Positions 1-8,994 of a stretch of DNA of 64,000 bases are shown one piece after another. Below the pieces are notes generated by a model. The model did not search any database and was not told where the DNA came from. It saw nothing but the letters and a program-made list of their open reading frames with translations. The translations under genes and the position numbers were made by a program. Source of the stretch: JAIQFL01 sp035295745 (GTDB lineage: Bacteria > Acidobacteriota > Terriglobia > Bryobacterales > Bryobacteraceae); the NCBI GenBank assembly GCA_035295745.1, contig DATGIL010000100.1, positions 33,761-97,760 of the forward strand. Direction: 5' to 3'. How positions within the stretch are numbered: position 1 is the stretch's first letter; each line of letters starts with the position of its first letter.

Positions 1-20
1 CATGTCAGAATGAAACCAGT

Positions 21-761
21 ATGTCGATTCGCAATCAGGCACAACTCGAGAAGCTCAAGGCCATCGGAAAAATCGTTCGGCGGGCACTGGACCAGGCGGC
101 GGCGGTCAGGCCGGGTGTCACGACGGCGGAACTGGATGCGGTTGGTGCTCGCGTTCTGGCGGAACACGGAGCGGAATCCGCGCCGCCCAAGGTGTACGGA
201 TTCCCAGGCGCGCTGTGCATCAGCGTGAATGAGGAAGCGATCCACGGCATACCTGGGAATCGCGTGATTCAAGCCGGCGACCTGGTGAAATTGGACCTGG
301 TGGCGGAAAAGGACGGCTTCTTCGCTGACGCTGCGATTACGGTGGCCGTAGGCGAAGTGAGCGCGACTGCCAGCGCCCTGGTCCGCTGCGCCGAAAGCGC
401 GTTCCACCTGGCTGCCAAAGCTGCCCGATTAGGCAATCGGGTTTATGACATCGGCCGCGCGGTGGAGCAGGAGACGCGGCGCTGCGGATTTCAGGTGATG
501 CGAGAACTGGCCGGCCATGGAGTGGGGCAGACCATCCATGAACCGCCCAGCATCCCCAATTTCCACGACCCACGCAACCGGACGCGTTTGACCGAAGGCC
601 TGGTGATCACGATCGAGCCGATCATCGCCGCCGGCCACGGGAAAGGCACCCTGCAACGCGATCGATGGACAATCTGTACTGCCGACAAGAGCCTCTCGGC
701 GCATTACGAGCACACAGTGGTGATCACCAGAGGTGAGCCTATCCTGCTGACCGCTGCGTAG
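21..761 (+). CDS. map: Methionine aminopeptidase, type I
   Basis: This 246-residue protein removes the N-terminal methionine from nascent proteins in the cytoplasm. It has the length of a plain type I enzyme without an N-terminal extension. The five metal ligands of the pita-bread fold are visible: Asp92 (KLDL), Asp103 (FFAD), His166 (AGHGVG), Glu199 (TIEP) and Glu230 (HYE). The substrate-binding His75 (EEAIHGIP) and His173 (TIHEPP) are also present, so the enzyme should be active. The ATG at 21 gives the canonical start. Only 20 bases precede it in the window, so an upstream operon partner cannot be judged. The next gene is convergent. Confidence 0.97.
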   Translation: MSIRNQAQLEKLKAIGKIVRRALDQAAAVRPGVTTAELDAVGARVLAEHGAESAPPKVYGFPGALCISVNEEAIHGIPGNRVIQAGDLVKLDLVAEKDGFFADAAITVAVGEVSATASALVRCAESAFHLAAKAARLGNRVYDIGRAVEQETRRCGFQVMRELAGHGVGQTIHEPPSIPNFHDPRNRTRLTEGLVITIEPIIAAGHGKGTLQRDRWTICTADKSLSAHYEHTVVITRGEPILLTAA

Positions 762-1011
762 AACCGACGATGAGCCGGCGTCTCACTCCATGGCGAACAG
801 CCGATCCACAACTGGCGCGCACTGCTGTTTTACACCTGGGTTCGGCCAGCTACTTCCAGACCCGGGGCATCGGGTGGAATGGTCACGAGAACCTTCTCCT
901 CCTCGTGAAGCAATACGCAAAAAGGGGATCGATGGGAGTGCGAGCGTGACCCTCCGGGAGCGACCTTTCCGGAAAGCCGGAATTGGACTCACTGGGAAGT
1001 CTGCGACTGAC

Positions 1012-2130
1012 TCAGGAGCGACTGCCGGAATGGGTGTACATCGCAGATGGCTGTTGCTGCATGAGACGATCCAGTTGGCCGTTGACTTTGCGAACGAATT
1101 CCGCTTCCGAGAAACGTCGCGTCCAGACCTGTAATTCCGCCGGGAGAATCGCCGGTTCGATCTCTTCGAACCGTGTGATCGCCGCGGCCAGTGACTCCTC
1201 CGTGGGGTCGTCGAAGAAGACGCCACCAAACGCGGGGATGGTCTCCAAGGCGCCGCCGCGGCCCAAGGCGATCACTGGCTTTCCGCTCGCCAGCGCCTCC
1301 ACCGGCGTGATACCAAAGTCTTCCTCACCTGGCAGCAGAAAGGCTCGGCAGCGGGCGTAGAGGTCCGCCAGTTCCTCATCGCTGACGCGTCCCAGAAACT
1401 TGACGTTAGGAGCCGCTATCCGTTTCAGTTTGCGGTAGTCCGGACCTGACCCGGCGATCATCAGGCGCCTCCCGCTTTTCGAGAATAGCCGCACCGCAAG
1501 TTCGATCCGCTTATAAGGCACCAGTTCCGAGACGATCAGGAAAAAATCTTCTGACGGCCTCCAGTAAAACGCCTGCAGGTCTACCGGCGGGTGAATCACT
1601 TCCGATTCGCGCCGGTAAGTCTTCCAGATGCGCCTGCGCACATTCTCGCTATTCGCCACGAACTGATCTACTCGCGCCGCGGACGCGTAGTCCCACAGAC
1701 GCAGGTAGTTGGTCAGTGGCGTCATCGCAGCGCGCTTGAGCCGCGACTTAGTCCACTCGTTGCGATACTCGGCGTACAGATCCCATAGGTAACGCATCGG
1801 CGTGTGACAGTAACAGAGATGGCGGGTTGACGACGAAGTGATCACACCCTTGGCGGGACCGGATTCGCTGCTCACCACCAGGTCGTAGCCACGCAGGTCG
1901 AAGGTTTCGAGCGCCATCGGCATGAGCGGCAATAGCGAGCGATAGGAGCGGCGCAGGGGGTTGAGGAACGATGCCGTGATCTTATGGCGCTGCAGCTCGG
2001 GGCTCAATGTTTGCGGGTCGAGGAACAGCGTGAACACGTCGGCATCCGGAAGCAGCCGGCAGAACGCATCCAGAACCTTCTCCCCGCCGCGCCGGTTGAG
2101 GAGCCAATAATGTACGATCGCGGCCCGCAT
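1012..2130 (-). CDS. Glycosyltransferase, GT4 family
   Basis: A 372-residue GT-B fold glycosyltransferase that probably transfers a sugar from a nucleotide-sugar donor during surface polysaccharide or glycolipid synthesis. The N-terminal Rossmann half carries the glycine-rich RRGGEKV segment (residues 13-19). The C-terminal donor-binding half has the family signature ExxFGITPVE (Glu270 to Glu278) followed by ASGKPVIA and a GGALE loop. There is no signal peptide or membrane segment. It starts at an ATG. The divergent neighbour is an HprK-like kinase starting 72 bases away, and the two may share a promoter region. Acceptor and donor cannot be told from sequence. Confidence 0.9.
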   Translation of the reverse strand: MRAAIVHYWLLNRRGGEKVLDAFCRLLPDADVFTLFLDPQTLSPELQRHKITASFLNPLRRSYRSLLPLMPMALETFDLRGYDLVVSSESGPAKGVITSSSTRHLCYCHTPMRYLWDLYAEYRNEWTKSRLKRAAMTPLTNYLRLWDYASAARVDQFVANSENVRRRIWKTYRRESEVIHPPVDLQAFYWRPSEDFFLIVSELVPYKRIELAVRLFSKSGRRLMIAGSGPDYRKLKRIAAPNVKFLGRVSDEELADLYARCRAFLLPGEEDFGITPVEALASGKPVIALGRGGALETIPAFGGVFFDDPTEESLAAAITRFEEIEPAILPAELQVWTRRFSEAEFVRKVNGQLDRLMQQQPSAMYTHSGSRS

Positions 2131-2202
2131 GTAACCAGCTTACAGCCACCGGATGGGGATGTCCTACGTTTGGAGGAGTTTTTACCTATGTAAAGGTAAT
2201 GC

Positions 2203-3198
2203 TTGTGTTATCAAGGTCTTGTGGCTATCGTAGGAATCTTGAGGAGCAGACCGGCCGACCCGCTGTCGCATGACGTGGATCTTCCCTTTCGGGGAACCTT
2301 CTACGCGCAGGGCTTTCCCGTCGAGATCGCCACCAACTCGCGCGACGTCCTGGAGGCCGCCACCGAGAGTTGGGGCATGTACCAGCGCGAGTTCGATCGC
2401 GACCCGGTCGAACTGCGCGTGATCGTGCAAGCCGAGGGTGATCTTGCTCCGGAGCCGCAGTTCCGCGCGCAGCGCCACTACTTTTCGATCGTCGCCGACC
2501 GCGACAACTACGCCTTCTACGATTCCCGTGAACGCTTCGGCTGCTGCTTCCTCTCGCAAAAGACCGCCGGGGACCATGCCTGGTTCCGCTATTATTTTCT
2601 GGAAACCATGGTCTACATGCTGCTCGCGCAGCGCGACATTGTTCCGGTGCATGCGGCTTGCGTGGCGCGCGAGGGATCGGGCGTGATGCTCTGCGGCTGG
2701 TCGGGTGCCGGAAAGAGTACGCTGTCCTTCGCCTGCGCTCGCGCCGGCTGGACCTTCCTGGGCGACGATTCCACCTGGCTGATTCCGGACGCGGAAGACC
2801 GCACCGCAGTCGGCCGCCCGCACATCGCGCGCTTCCGTGACGATGCGGCGCACCACTTTCCCGAGTTGCAGGGCATCGTGGCGCGGGCCCGTCCGAATGG
2901 AAAGCTGACGATCGAAGTGCCGATGAACGCATTCCCGCAGATCCGCACCGCTTCCCGCTGCCGCATCGGATGCGTGGTGCTGCTCGATCGCCAAGCTGCG
3001 GGGCCGGCCTATGCCCGGGAAATCCCCGCCTCCGAAATCGTGGATCGCTTGATCGCGGACATGCCGTCCTACGGGCCGGAAGTGCGCGCGCGGGTGGAGC
3101 GGACGGCGAAGAGACTCCTCGTCGTTCCGGCATACCGGCTCACCTATGCGGATTTGAATGAGGCAGTCGAATTGCTGTCGACGCTACGGCGGGTGTAA
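2203..3198 (+). CDS. HprK-like serine kinase-type protein
   Basis: About 331 residues. The C-terminal half resembles the P-loop kinase domain of HPr kinase/phosphorylase: HAACV (from His150), Walker A GWSGAGKST (165-173) and FLGDD (185-189). The N-terminal half is unlike classical HprK. In other bacteria such stand-alone HprK-like proteins accompany exopolysaccharide genes or modify ribosomal peptides, including lasso peptides, rather than HPr. No HPr or PTS gene is present here. The divergent glycosyltransferase makes a polysaccharide link plausible. The start is uncertain: TTG at 2203 gives the longest form, and GTG at 2221 is an alternative. Substrate unknown. Confidence 0.75.
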   Translation: MCYQGLVAIVGILRSRPADPLSHDVDLPFRGTFYAQGFPVEIATNSRDVLEAATESWGMYQREFDRDPVELRVIVQAEGDLAPEPQFRAQRHYFSIVADRDNYAFYDSRERFGCCFLSQKTAGDHAWFRYYFLETMVYMLLAQRDIVPVHAACVAREGSGVMLCGWSGAGKSTLSFACARAGWTFLGDDSTWLIPDAEDRTAVGRPHIARFRDDAAHHFPELQGIVARARPNGKLTIEVPMNAFPQIRTASRCRIGCVVLLDRQAAGPAYAREIPASEIVDRLIADMPSYGPEVRARVERTAKRLLVVPAYRLTYADLNEAVELLSTLRRV

Positions 3199-3463
3199 GG
3201 TCGCAGGCAGGCCCCGTTCCACTGATCGAAAGGTGACCCGGTTTGTAACGCCAGAGATGTTCTATGCTGAGAGACCGCCAAAGCGCTAAACATGTTGCAA
3301 ATAGAACAGCGCGTTTGCCCGGCACTAGTCCCGCAAGTCTGTTCCGGAGGTGACTTCGTTCGAAGTGGCGCGTTTAACTGGCCAATCATGATGCCCGCGC
3401 CGCTCGGCCACGCCGCTCTGCGTTGACGTCCAAAGGTCTACAATCCCAACTTTCCAGCCCGAG

Positions 3464-5635
3464 TCAGGGATTCAATCTGGAGCCCCAGGCGGTCATCATA
3501 TAGGTGACTTGCGGTTGGGGCTGCTCCACCGACTGCTCAAACAGAATTCTCGAACCGTCTCGCGTAACGTCGAACGGCGTTACACCACCGTCAATTGCCG
3601 GAACACGCACGCTGAACAGCGGCTGTGGCGGGCTGGCCTCGATCGCGTCCCCGTGCGACGCTACGCGCACGGAATAGATCGTCGAACCGTTAAGGTACAG
3701 GATCTCCTTGCCGTCGGCACGCCAGACCGGCGACCGTCCACCGCCCACGCTGATCTGAGTGGGCAACCCTAGCCGCGGAAACGCCTGTACATAGACCTCT
3801 GTTGTTGCAGCCAGGGATTTGTAAACGATCCAATGCCCGTCGGGAGAAAATTTACCCTGGGACGCTTCCGAGATAAACTCCGGCTTTGCTGTTCGACCCG
3901 CATCCTCCAGCCGCAATGCGTAAAGTTTCGGTCCGGAATGATCGTTTGCCACGTACAGCAGCGATCTGCCATCTGGCGAAATATCGAGAAGACCGTCTGC
4001 CCCCGGCAGACGCGCGACTTCTGTCTCCGGCCCGACGGCTGCCGGGCGCCTCAAGACTTGAGAGGTGCTTCCGGATTTCCGAAGGTAAAGAACATCGGAG
4101 CTTGCCGGCATCCACATGCCAGGGTTGGTCCCATCCGTTAAGGGCAGGAGGGAGAGGAATGGCAGGAAGCCATCCCGATTGGTCTCTGCCACGGCGCGAC
4201 CGGCTTGCGACGGTGCGAAGATGACATGCCTTTCATCCGGGGACAGGCGGATCGTTACCGGAAAGCAGGGAGGCCCCACCGTGGCTGAAGCCTTTCCCGA
4301 GCGGTCAAACCAGGTCATCTGCGCCAGGGAGGCGCGGCCACTACGCCAGACCAGGACATCATCGCGGGAAACAGAGAATTGGGCGTGGCGTGAAATCGGC
4401 GCCGAGTACACGCCATCCACCACGGGCTCCGGCGGGCCCTGGAGTTTTCCATGGGCGATGTCGATCTTCTGCGCGTAGAGTTGATCGTCTCGCACATAGA
4501 GCAGTCTCCCGCCCCGCGCAGGGGAGTAGTGTCCCGCGGTGGCATTCTTGAGGAGCGGAAACGGTCCGCGTTTTACCTTGCCGTCTTCTATGGCCGCCAG
4601 GTAAATTGCGGCCTCGGGATCGGCGTTGGAAGCCCACGCGAACAGTAGGTTCTTTCCATCGGGCAGGTACTCGGGAGAGTAAAATGTTCCGCCGGAGAGA
4701 CCGGGAACATGGAGCCTAGTGGGGTTTCCTCCGTCCGCACGAAAAAGGTTGAGATCGTCCTCGTCGGTCATGGCGACCACGATGGTTCCGCCCGGCCCCC
4801 AAGTCATCCCGCGGGTAATGCCCATATGAGGCGCGATCGACGTGAGTGGGCCGTTCGGCAGAGCTAGGCGGTAAAGCCCGGGCATGGCGCGAAAAACCAC
4901 TTGCAAGCCATCCGGCGACCAGGCGGGTGCGTCCACTAGCGGTCCCGCTGCGTATAGCGAGGTCTCGTGGATCGTGTCCATGCGCCGCAGGAGGAGGCCG
5001 CGCGAGTCGCGATAAATAACGGCAGAGCCATCCGGAGAAACGACCGCATCGTTGAGGTCTCCGAGGGGGATGATCCAATTCCGGGCGGGGGTCCGGGCCA
5101 TCCACGACCGCCATCCGGCAGCCGCCAGCAGGGCCAAGAGCGCGGCCACGGCAATCCCCGCAACCGCCAACTGGCGGCGCCTGCCGGGCGCGGCGGCAAC
5201 TGGCCTGGCCGGTTCCACCTTTTCGGGAAGCGGTTCGGTACCGGCTGGCTTTACGGCTTCAATGGCAGGCGCAGCCGCCGGAAGTTCGACGGTTCCGATA
5301 AACCGGTATCCACGGCGTGGCAGCGTCTCGATAAATCGCGGATTTCCGGCCGACTCGTCCAGTGCGTCGCGTAGCTTCTGAATGGCCGCGTTGATGCTGT
5401 GGTCGAAGGCAACCGTGGTGTCCTCCGGCCATAGCTTAAGCCGAATCTCATCGCGCAGCACCACTTCACCCGCGTGCTCGAGGAGCATGCGCAGAACGTC
5501 GAAGCTTTGTTGCCCGATCCGGACCTTGATCCCTCGCTTCCGTAGCTCTCCGGAATGGAGATCGGCTTCGAAGGGACCGAAGCGAATGCGCCGCGGTGCT
5601 GGAATGACCCGGATGTCATGAGCGCGGTCGGCCAT
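3464..5635 (-). CDS. CadC-like winged-helix regulator with TolB-type beta-propeller
   Basis: A 723-residue one-component membrane regulator. Residues about 18-115 form an OmpR/PhoB-type winged-helix DNA-binding domain, seen in IRFGPFEADLHSGEL, the LLEHAGEVVLRDEI helix and the RRGYRFIG wing. A proline/alanine-rich linker leads to one membrane helix at about 155-175. The rest, in the periplasm, is a TolB/WD40-like propeller with repeated SPDG, SPEYLPDGKN and SPDGHW blades. This architecture is very common in Acidobacteriota. The propeller probably senses a ligand or protein outside and the winged helix acts on DNA inside. The divergently transcribed HAF-repeat gene 274 bases away is a candidate target. 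Confidence 0.9.
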   Translation of the reverse strand: MADRAHDIRVIPAPRRIRFGPFEADLHSGELRKRGIKVRIGQQSFDVLRMLLEHAGEVVLRDEIRLKLWPEDTTVAFDHSINAAIQKLRDALDESAGNPRFIETLPRRGYRFIGTVELPAAAPAIEAVKPAGTEPLPEKVEPARPVAAAPGRRRQLAVAGIAVAALLALLAAAGWRSWMARTPARNWIIPLGDLNDAVVSPDGSAVIYRDSRGLLLRRMDTIHETSLYAAGPLVDAPAWSPDGLQVVFRAMPGLYRLALPNGPLTSIAPHMGITRGMTWGPGGTIVVAMTDEDDLNLFRADGGNPTRLHVPGLSGGTFYSPEYLPDGKNLLFAWASNADPEAAIYLAAIEDGKVKRGPFPLLKNATAGHYSPARGGRLLYVRDDQLYAQKIDIAHGKLQGPPEPVVDGVYSAPISRHAQFSVSRDDVLVWRSGRASLAQMTWFDRSGKASATVGPPCFPVTIRLSPDERHVIFAPSQAGRAVAETNRDGFLPFLSLLPLTDGTNPGMWMPASSDVLYLRKSGSTSQVLRRPAAVGPETEVARLPGADGLLDISPDGRSLLYVANDHSGPKLYALRLEDAGRTAKPEFISEASQGKFSPDGHWIVYKSLAATTEVYVQAFPRLGLPTQISVGGGRSPVWRADGKEILYLNGSTIYSVRVASHGDAIEASPPQPLFSVRVPAIDGGVTPFDVTRDGSRILFEQSVEQPQPQVTYMMTAWGSRLNP

Positions 5636-5909
5636 TGGTGCTACCTACCCGGTGAATTGAGGTACTGAGATACCTTACCACACTCGTAGCGGAGCCTAGA
5701 AGACAAGTAACACTCGCCGAATCAGTGCGTTGACCGATGACTTAAAAATGACAAAGGAACGTGTTCCCGGGGATTTTCTTCACTGAGTGCTACCCAGCAT
5801 AATCCGATTCACTGACGCGAAGAGGCGGCCGGGCTGGCGTTTGGATCTGAGTGGTTCGCGCACGCCGGCCAGCAGCGCGGCAGCATTCAACTAAACCAGG
5901 AGATCGCTC

Positions 5910-7319
5910 GTGAGACACAAAACTGTCGCAGTGTTAACCGCACTTCCGCTGCTGTGCGCTGTCGTTCCGGCGCTACGCGCGCAGACCACCTATCACCATT
6001 ACGTCGCCATCGATCTGGGGACCCTTGGAGGGCCAAACAGCTTCGGCTGCATACCGATGTGCCGCTTCCTGAACAATCAGGGAGCGGTCACGTTTAATTC
6101 CAACACCGCTAAGCCTGACCCGTTCGGATCCAATCCCAACAACGTCTTTAATGACGGGCAACTGGATCTGGGCGAGTACCGGCTAAACGGCATCTCTATC
6201 CCACTTGTCTCGCCACCGCCCGGCCATAATACCGCTCCGCTATGGATCAGTGATACGGGATTGGTTGCCGGCGTGGCGGAAAACGGTAAGATCGACTCGA
6301 CCACCACTTTCCCCGAAACAGTAGCCACACTCTGGCTCTTTGGGTTGCCCATATCGCTGGGCACGCTGGGAGGAAACGCCAGTTCGGCCGGCGGCGTGAA
6401 TAACATCGGGCAAGTGGTCGGCTCGGCCGCGAACGCCACCACCGATCCAAACGCCGCCGCCTTTTATGACTTCTTCGTGAGCGGTTCCCCCCTCTGGTGG
6501 CCGGTAACTACGGAGACGCATGCATTCCTCTGGCAGGCGGGAAGCATGAAGGATTTGGGCACCCTCGGCGGCACCGACAGTTACGCGACGTCGATCAACC
6601 AGGGCGGCCAAGTCGCCGGAGTGTCTTTGTTGAATACGGCCATCAATCCAGACACCGGCTTACCCGCTTTCCATCCGTTTCTTTGGGAGAACGGCAAAAT
6701 GCAGGATCTCGGAACGCTTGGCGGCACGATGGCCCAACCCACCGGGATCAACGATAGCGGTCAAGTGATTGGCTTTTCCACCATAGCGGGAGACCAGGCG
6801 ACTCATCCGTTTTTTTGGGACGGACATCAGATGGTCGACCTCCAGACTCTGGGCGGCGAAAACGGCGCGGCGTTCTGGATGAACAACGCGGGCCAAGTCG
6901 TGGGTAGGGCCGAGTTCCCGGGCGGCCACGTGTTTCATGCGTTTCTCTGGCAAAGCGGCAAGATCACGGATCTCGGGACCTTAGACGGCGACTCCTGCAG
7001 TAGCGCGTTCGGGGTCAACTCGCAGGGCCAGGTCGTCGGCGATTCCGGGACGGCCGCCACCTGCAATCCTGGAACCTCCCGGCATCCTTTTCTGTGGCAG
7101 GCTCCTGGGCCGGCAGTGGACGTGACCAAACTCTTTCCGCCTCTCGCCTCAGGTCTACATCCCAGCGGAGCATGCTGCATTAACGACTTGGGCGAGATTC
7201 TCGCCACGGGTCCACTCCCCAACGGGAATCGCCACGCCATGCTGTTGATCCCTTGCGATGAGAAGCACCCGGATGTAAAAGGGTGCGACTATAGCTTGGT
7301 TCAAGTCTTGCCTTTTTAA
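5910..7319 (+). CDS. Secreted HAF-repeat protein
   Basis: A 469-residue exported protein with an N-terminal signal peptide (about residues 1-24, ending ALRAQ). The body holds six copies of a repeat whose core is DLGTLGG, followed about 15 residues later by an N-x-x-GQVVG motif; variants include DLQTLGG and DLGTLDG. This is the extracellular HAF repeat, thought to form a beta-propeller-like structure. HAF names the HAFLW-type motif, seen here as HAFLWQ and HPFLWE. No catalytic motif is visible. A good AGGAG ribosome site lies just before GTG at 5910. The gene faces away from a winged-helix/propeller regulator and may be controlled by it. Function unknown. Confidence 0.85.
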   Translation: MRHKTVAVLTALPLLCAVVPALRAQTTYHHYVAIDLGTLGGPNSFGCIPMCRFLNNQGAVTFNSNTAKPDPFGSNPNNVFNDGQLDLGEYRLNGISIPLVSPPPGHNTAPLWISDTGLVAGVAENGKIDSTTTFPETVATLWLFGLPISLGTLGGNASSAGGVNNIGQVVGSAANATTDPNAAAFYDFFVSGSPLWWPVTTETHAFLWQAGSMKDLGTLGGTDSYATSINQGGQVAGVSLLNTAINPDTGLPAFHPFLWENGKMQDLGTLGGTMAQPTGINDSGQVIGFSTIAGDQATHPFFWDGHQMVDLQTLGGENGAAFWMNNAGQVVGRAEFPGGHVFHAFLWQSGKITDLGTLDGDSCSSAFGVNSQGQVVGDSGTAATCNPGTSRHPFLWQAPGPAVDVTKLFPPLASGLHPSGACCINDLGEILATGPLPNGNRHAMLLIPCDEKHPDVKGCDYSLVQVLPF

Positions 7320-7781
7320 CGATAAACCGCGATCCAGCCTCGAATGCCGTCTAGCGTCAGGCCGATTGCGACACATGCCGCATGTCGGCGAGTGCCACTC
7401 GGAGAAATGCCTCCGCAGCCCGATGGGGGGCGGTGTCCGCGGATTCTCCGAGTGGCGCGACACCAGGGTCCACCCGGTTTCCCATCGGCTAAGCTAAACT
7501 GCATCATCCAGATGCTGTTCTCTTGCCGCCATCTTCTGATCGTCCGCGAACGGATTCCGCGCAGTGGGATTAATGCCAGGAATTCCTTCGCTGCTGGTGT
7601 TCCTGTGGCTTACAGCTCTTAATGCCCCCAAAAACGGCAGTTCGAGGAAGTGTCAGCCCCCGGATCGGCTAGCTAGAGCGGCGGGCTCCGGCCAACAGGC
7701 ACTTCGACGAGAAAACGATACGTCCAAGTGCCAGGGCACTGTGGATCGCCGAGTGGGCTGAACATTTATCCGTAAGCTCGT
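7320..7781. other. Non-coding stretch after HAF gene, with a perfect inverted repeat
   Basis: No convincing gene is present in these 462 bases. The only clear structure is a perfect 13-base inverted repeat, GCCACTCGGAGAA at 7394-7406 and its complement at 7444-7456, separated by 37 bases. It lies 75 bases after the HAF stop codon. It could be a transcript-end hairpin or an end of a decayed mobile element; there is no T-run after it. Confidence 0.6.
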
Positions 7782-8100
7782 TCAAGATCCAGGGCAAAAG
7801 CCAGCCGCGTGCTTCAAGTGTTCCATCAAATCTGCGGAAAGCCTGCCGATCTTGCGCTCAAGGCGCACGGTTGGCAGAGATCCCAATCCTTGAACATTGG
7901 GCTACTGATTCACGGTCGAGGGACGGAAGCCGAGGTAGCGGTACTCCGGAGGGGCTGTTTCGCTGCTGAGTGGGAAGAGGCACGTACAGGACGAGCGATC
8001 GTGGCTGGTCAGGATCCCGGCAGGAGACGATGACAACAGGACGCTTCTTGCCAGCGAGTCCCAGGTCGGCCAGCCAGATTTCACCGGGTTGGGGGTTCAT
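7782..8100 (-). pseudogene. PemK/MazF-family toxin, frameshifted
   Basis: The first frame starts at ATG 8100 and reads GEIWLADLGLAGKKRPVVIVS, the typical start of a PemK/MazF mRNA interferase, but stops after 80 codons at 7858. The adjacent frame continues the family from about 7901 down to 7782: NVQGLGSLPTVRLERKIG, then LSADLMEHLKHA. Removing one base in the three-base G run at 7899-7901 would restore a protein of about 105 residues, the normal family length. The start overlaps the antitoxin relic by 20 bases, the usual arrangement of a toxin-antitoxin pair. As written, the product lacks the C-terminal third and should be inactive, unless the extra base is a sequencing error. Confidence 0.8.
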
Positions 8101-8276
8101 CGAGCAGGACGAGGACCTCCTGTTCAGCGGCGCGCGATATCAGCGATATCAAGGACGTCGCGATCGGTGAACTCTATTAACTCAGCGATGCGCTCCCTGG
8201 CCTCTGCCGCTGTCTCCGGTTTCCACTCGCGCAATCGAGCGTCTAGTTTCTCCGCCAAAACGTCCACGACGTTCAC
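8081..8276 (-). pseudogene. Antitoxin partner of PemK-like toxin, frameshifted
   Basis: Read from GTG 8276, the frame encodes a helical charged peptide (VDVLAEKLDARLREWKPET, then AAEARERIAELIEF) that stops early at IARR. The neighbouring frame supplies the expected end, AAEQEVLVLLDEPPTR, with its stop at 8081 inside the toxin start. The frames switch around 8135-8150, where GATATC occurs twice 9 bases apart, so a small duplication or insertion is the likely lesion. The gene order, overlap and companion PemK frame support an antitoxin role. Upstream, translated sequence resembling VEYVTD continues but has stops. Both halves of this toxin-antitoxin pair are therefore damaged. Confidence 0.65.
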
Positions 8277-8350
8277 CTGCCCTCGTTCTTAGAGTAGCGT
8301 CACCAGCCCTCGACGATCCGTCACGTATTCCACGTTGGGACATGGAGGCC
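8207..8350 (-). repeat. Antitoxin-region repeat, copy A
   Basis: This stretch matches 10796-10966 over about 145 bases. The match includes an almost unbroken block around CACTCGCGCAATCGAGCG and, further upstream, CGTATTCCAC and the GGAC-TGGAGG-CCCAGTT region. Translated on the minus strand both copies give LDARLREWKPETAA. Copy A carries stop codons upstream of the relic antitoxin start, so it is decayed. Confidence 0.75.
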
Positions 8351-8357
8351 CCAGTTA

Positions 8358-8690
8358 ATGAAACGTGGTAAACGCCGCCCAAAGGCCTCATCGAAGCAGA
8401 GTTTGGGTTTACCTGATCTCGACCACGCAAAATCAGCAGTTCTGAACAGCTTACTCTCGAAGGAACCCCGGCGGGGATACCGCCACACAATAGACGAGTT
8501 CGTCGCTTGGTACTGCTCCGAACCGATTTACCGAATCCATTTTGGAATCGCGTGAACTTGCGCCAGCGCACGATTAACGGCAGACTCGCTGCCGTCAGGC
8601 GCCTCGCATACGAAGCTGCCGACTTCGGACTACTCAGCCCAGATCTCGATGCCGGCATTCGGCGGGGCATAGGGCCGAGGCCGGCAATCA
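8358..8690 (+). pseudogene. Tyrosine recombinase (integrase) N-terminal remnant
   Basis: From ATG 8358 the frame reads LPDLDHAKSAVLNSL, RGYRHTIDEF and WYCSEP, which is how many acidobacterial phage-type integrases begin (SAM-like core-binding domain). After the EP the family would have about ten more residues that are missing. The sequence resumes as YRIH, then shifts frame twice: an extra T near 8541 and an extra C near 8568 separate YRIHLESRELAPA from TINGRLAAVRRLAYEAAD. It continues FGLLSPDLDAGIRR and then ends. The catalytic C-terminal domain with the R-H-R-Y residues is absent. This is a decayed and truncated recombinase, a sign of an old mobile element at this site. Confidence 0.75.
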
Positions 8691-8994
8691 TCAAGCGTCA
8701 CATAACGATTCTCTCATCGCCCATAGTTGCATGTGACTCGCGACGGCGGAATCATGACTCAGGCTTTCTGCTCCTGAATAGCCTGAGGATCACATGCAAT
8801 TCGCCTGCGGCCTCTTGGGATCACGTGACTGGGAAACACCAACAATCCCTTTGGCTGGCGTGCCCAGAATTCAATTACAGGGCAAGAGTCACCCAAATCA
8901 GAACCTTGTGCAAATTCCGCCTGTCTCACTGCTGGACGATTCGTCGATACTGGCGTTCGATCCAGAAGCTCTTCGCAGAATCAAGTGCCGGTCT
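8691..8994. other. No recognisable gene
   Basis: About 300 bases between the recombinase remnant and the deacetylase stop codon. An open frame continues on the plus strand to 8998, but its translation matches nothing I recognise and looks like decayed sequence. No strong hairpin or repeat was seen. Confidence 0.5.

Noticed and set aside
783..1229. A 148-codon minus-strand frame near the glycosyltransferase end
   Set aside because: It overlaps the real glycosyltransferase C-terminus in another frame and has a basic, low-complexity composition.
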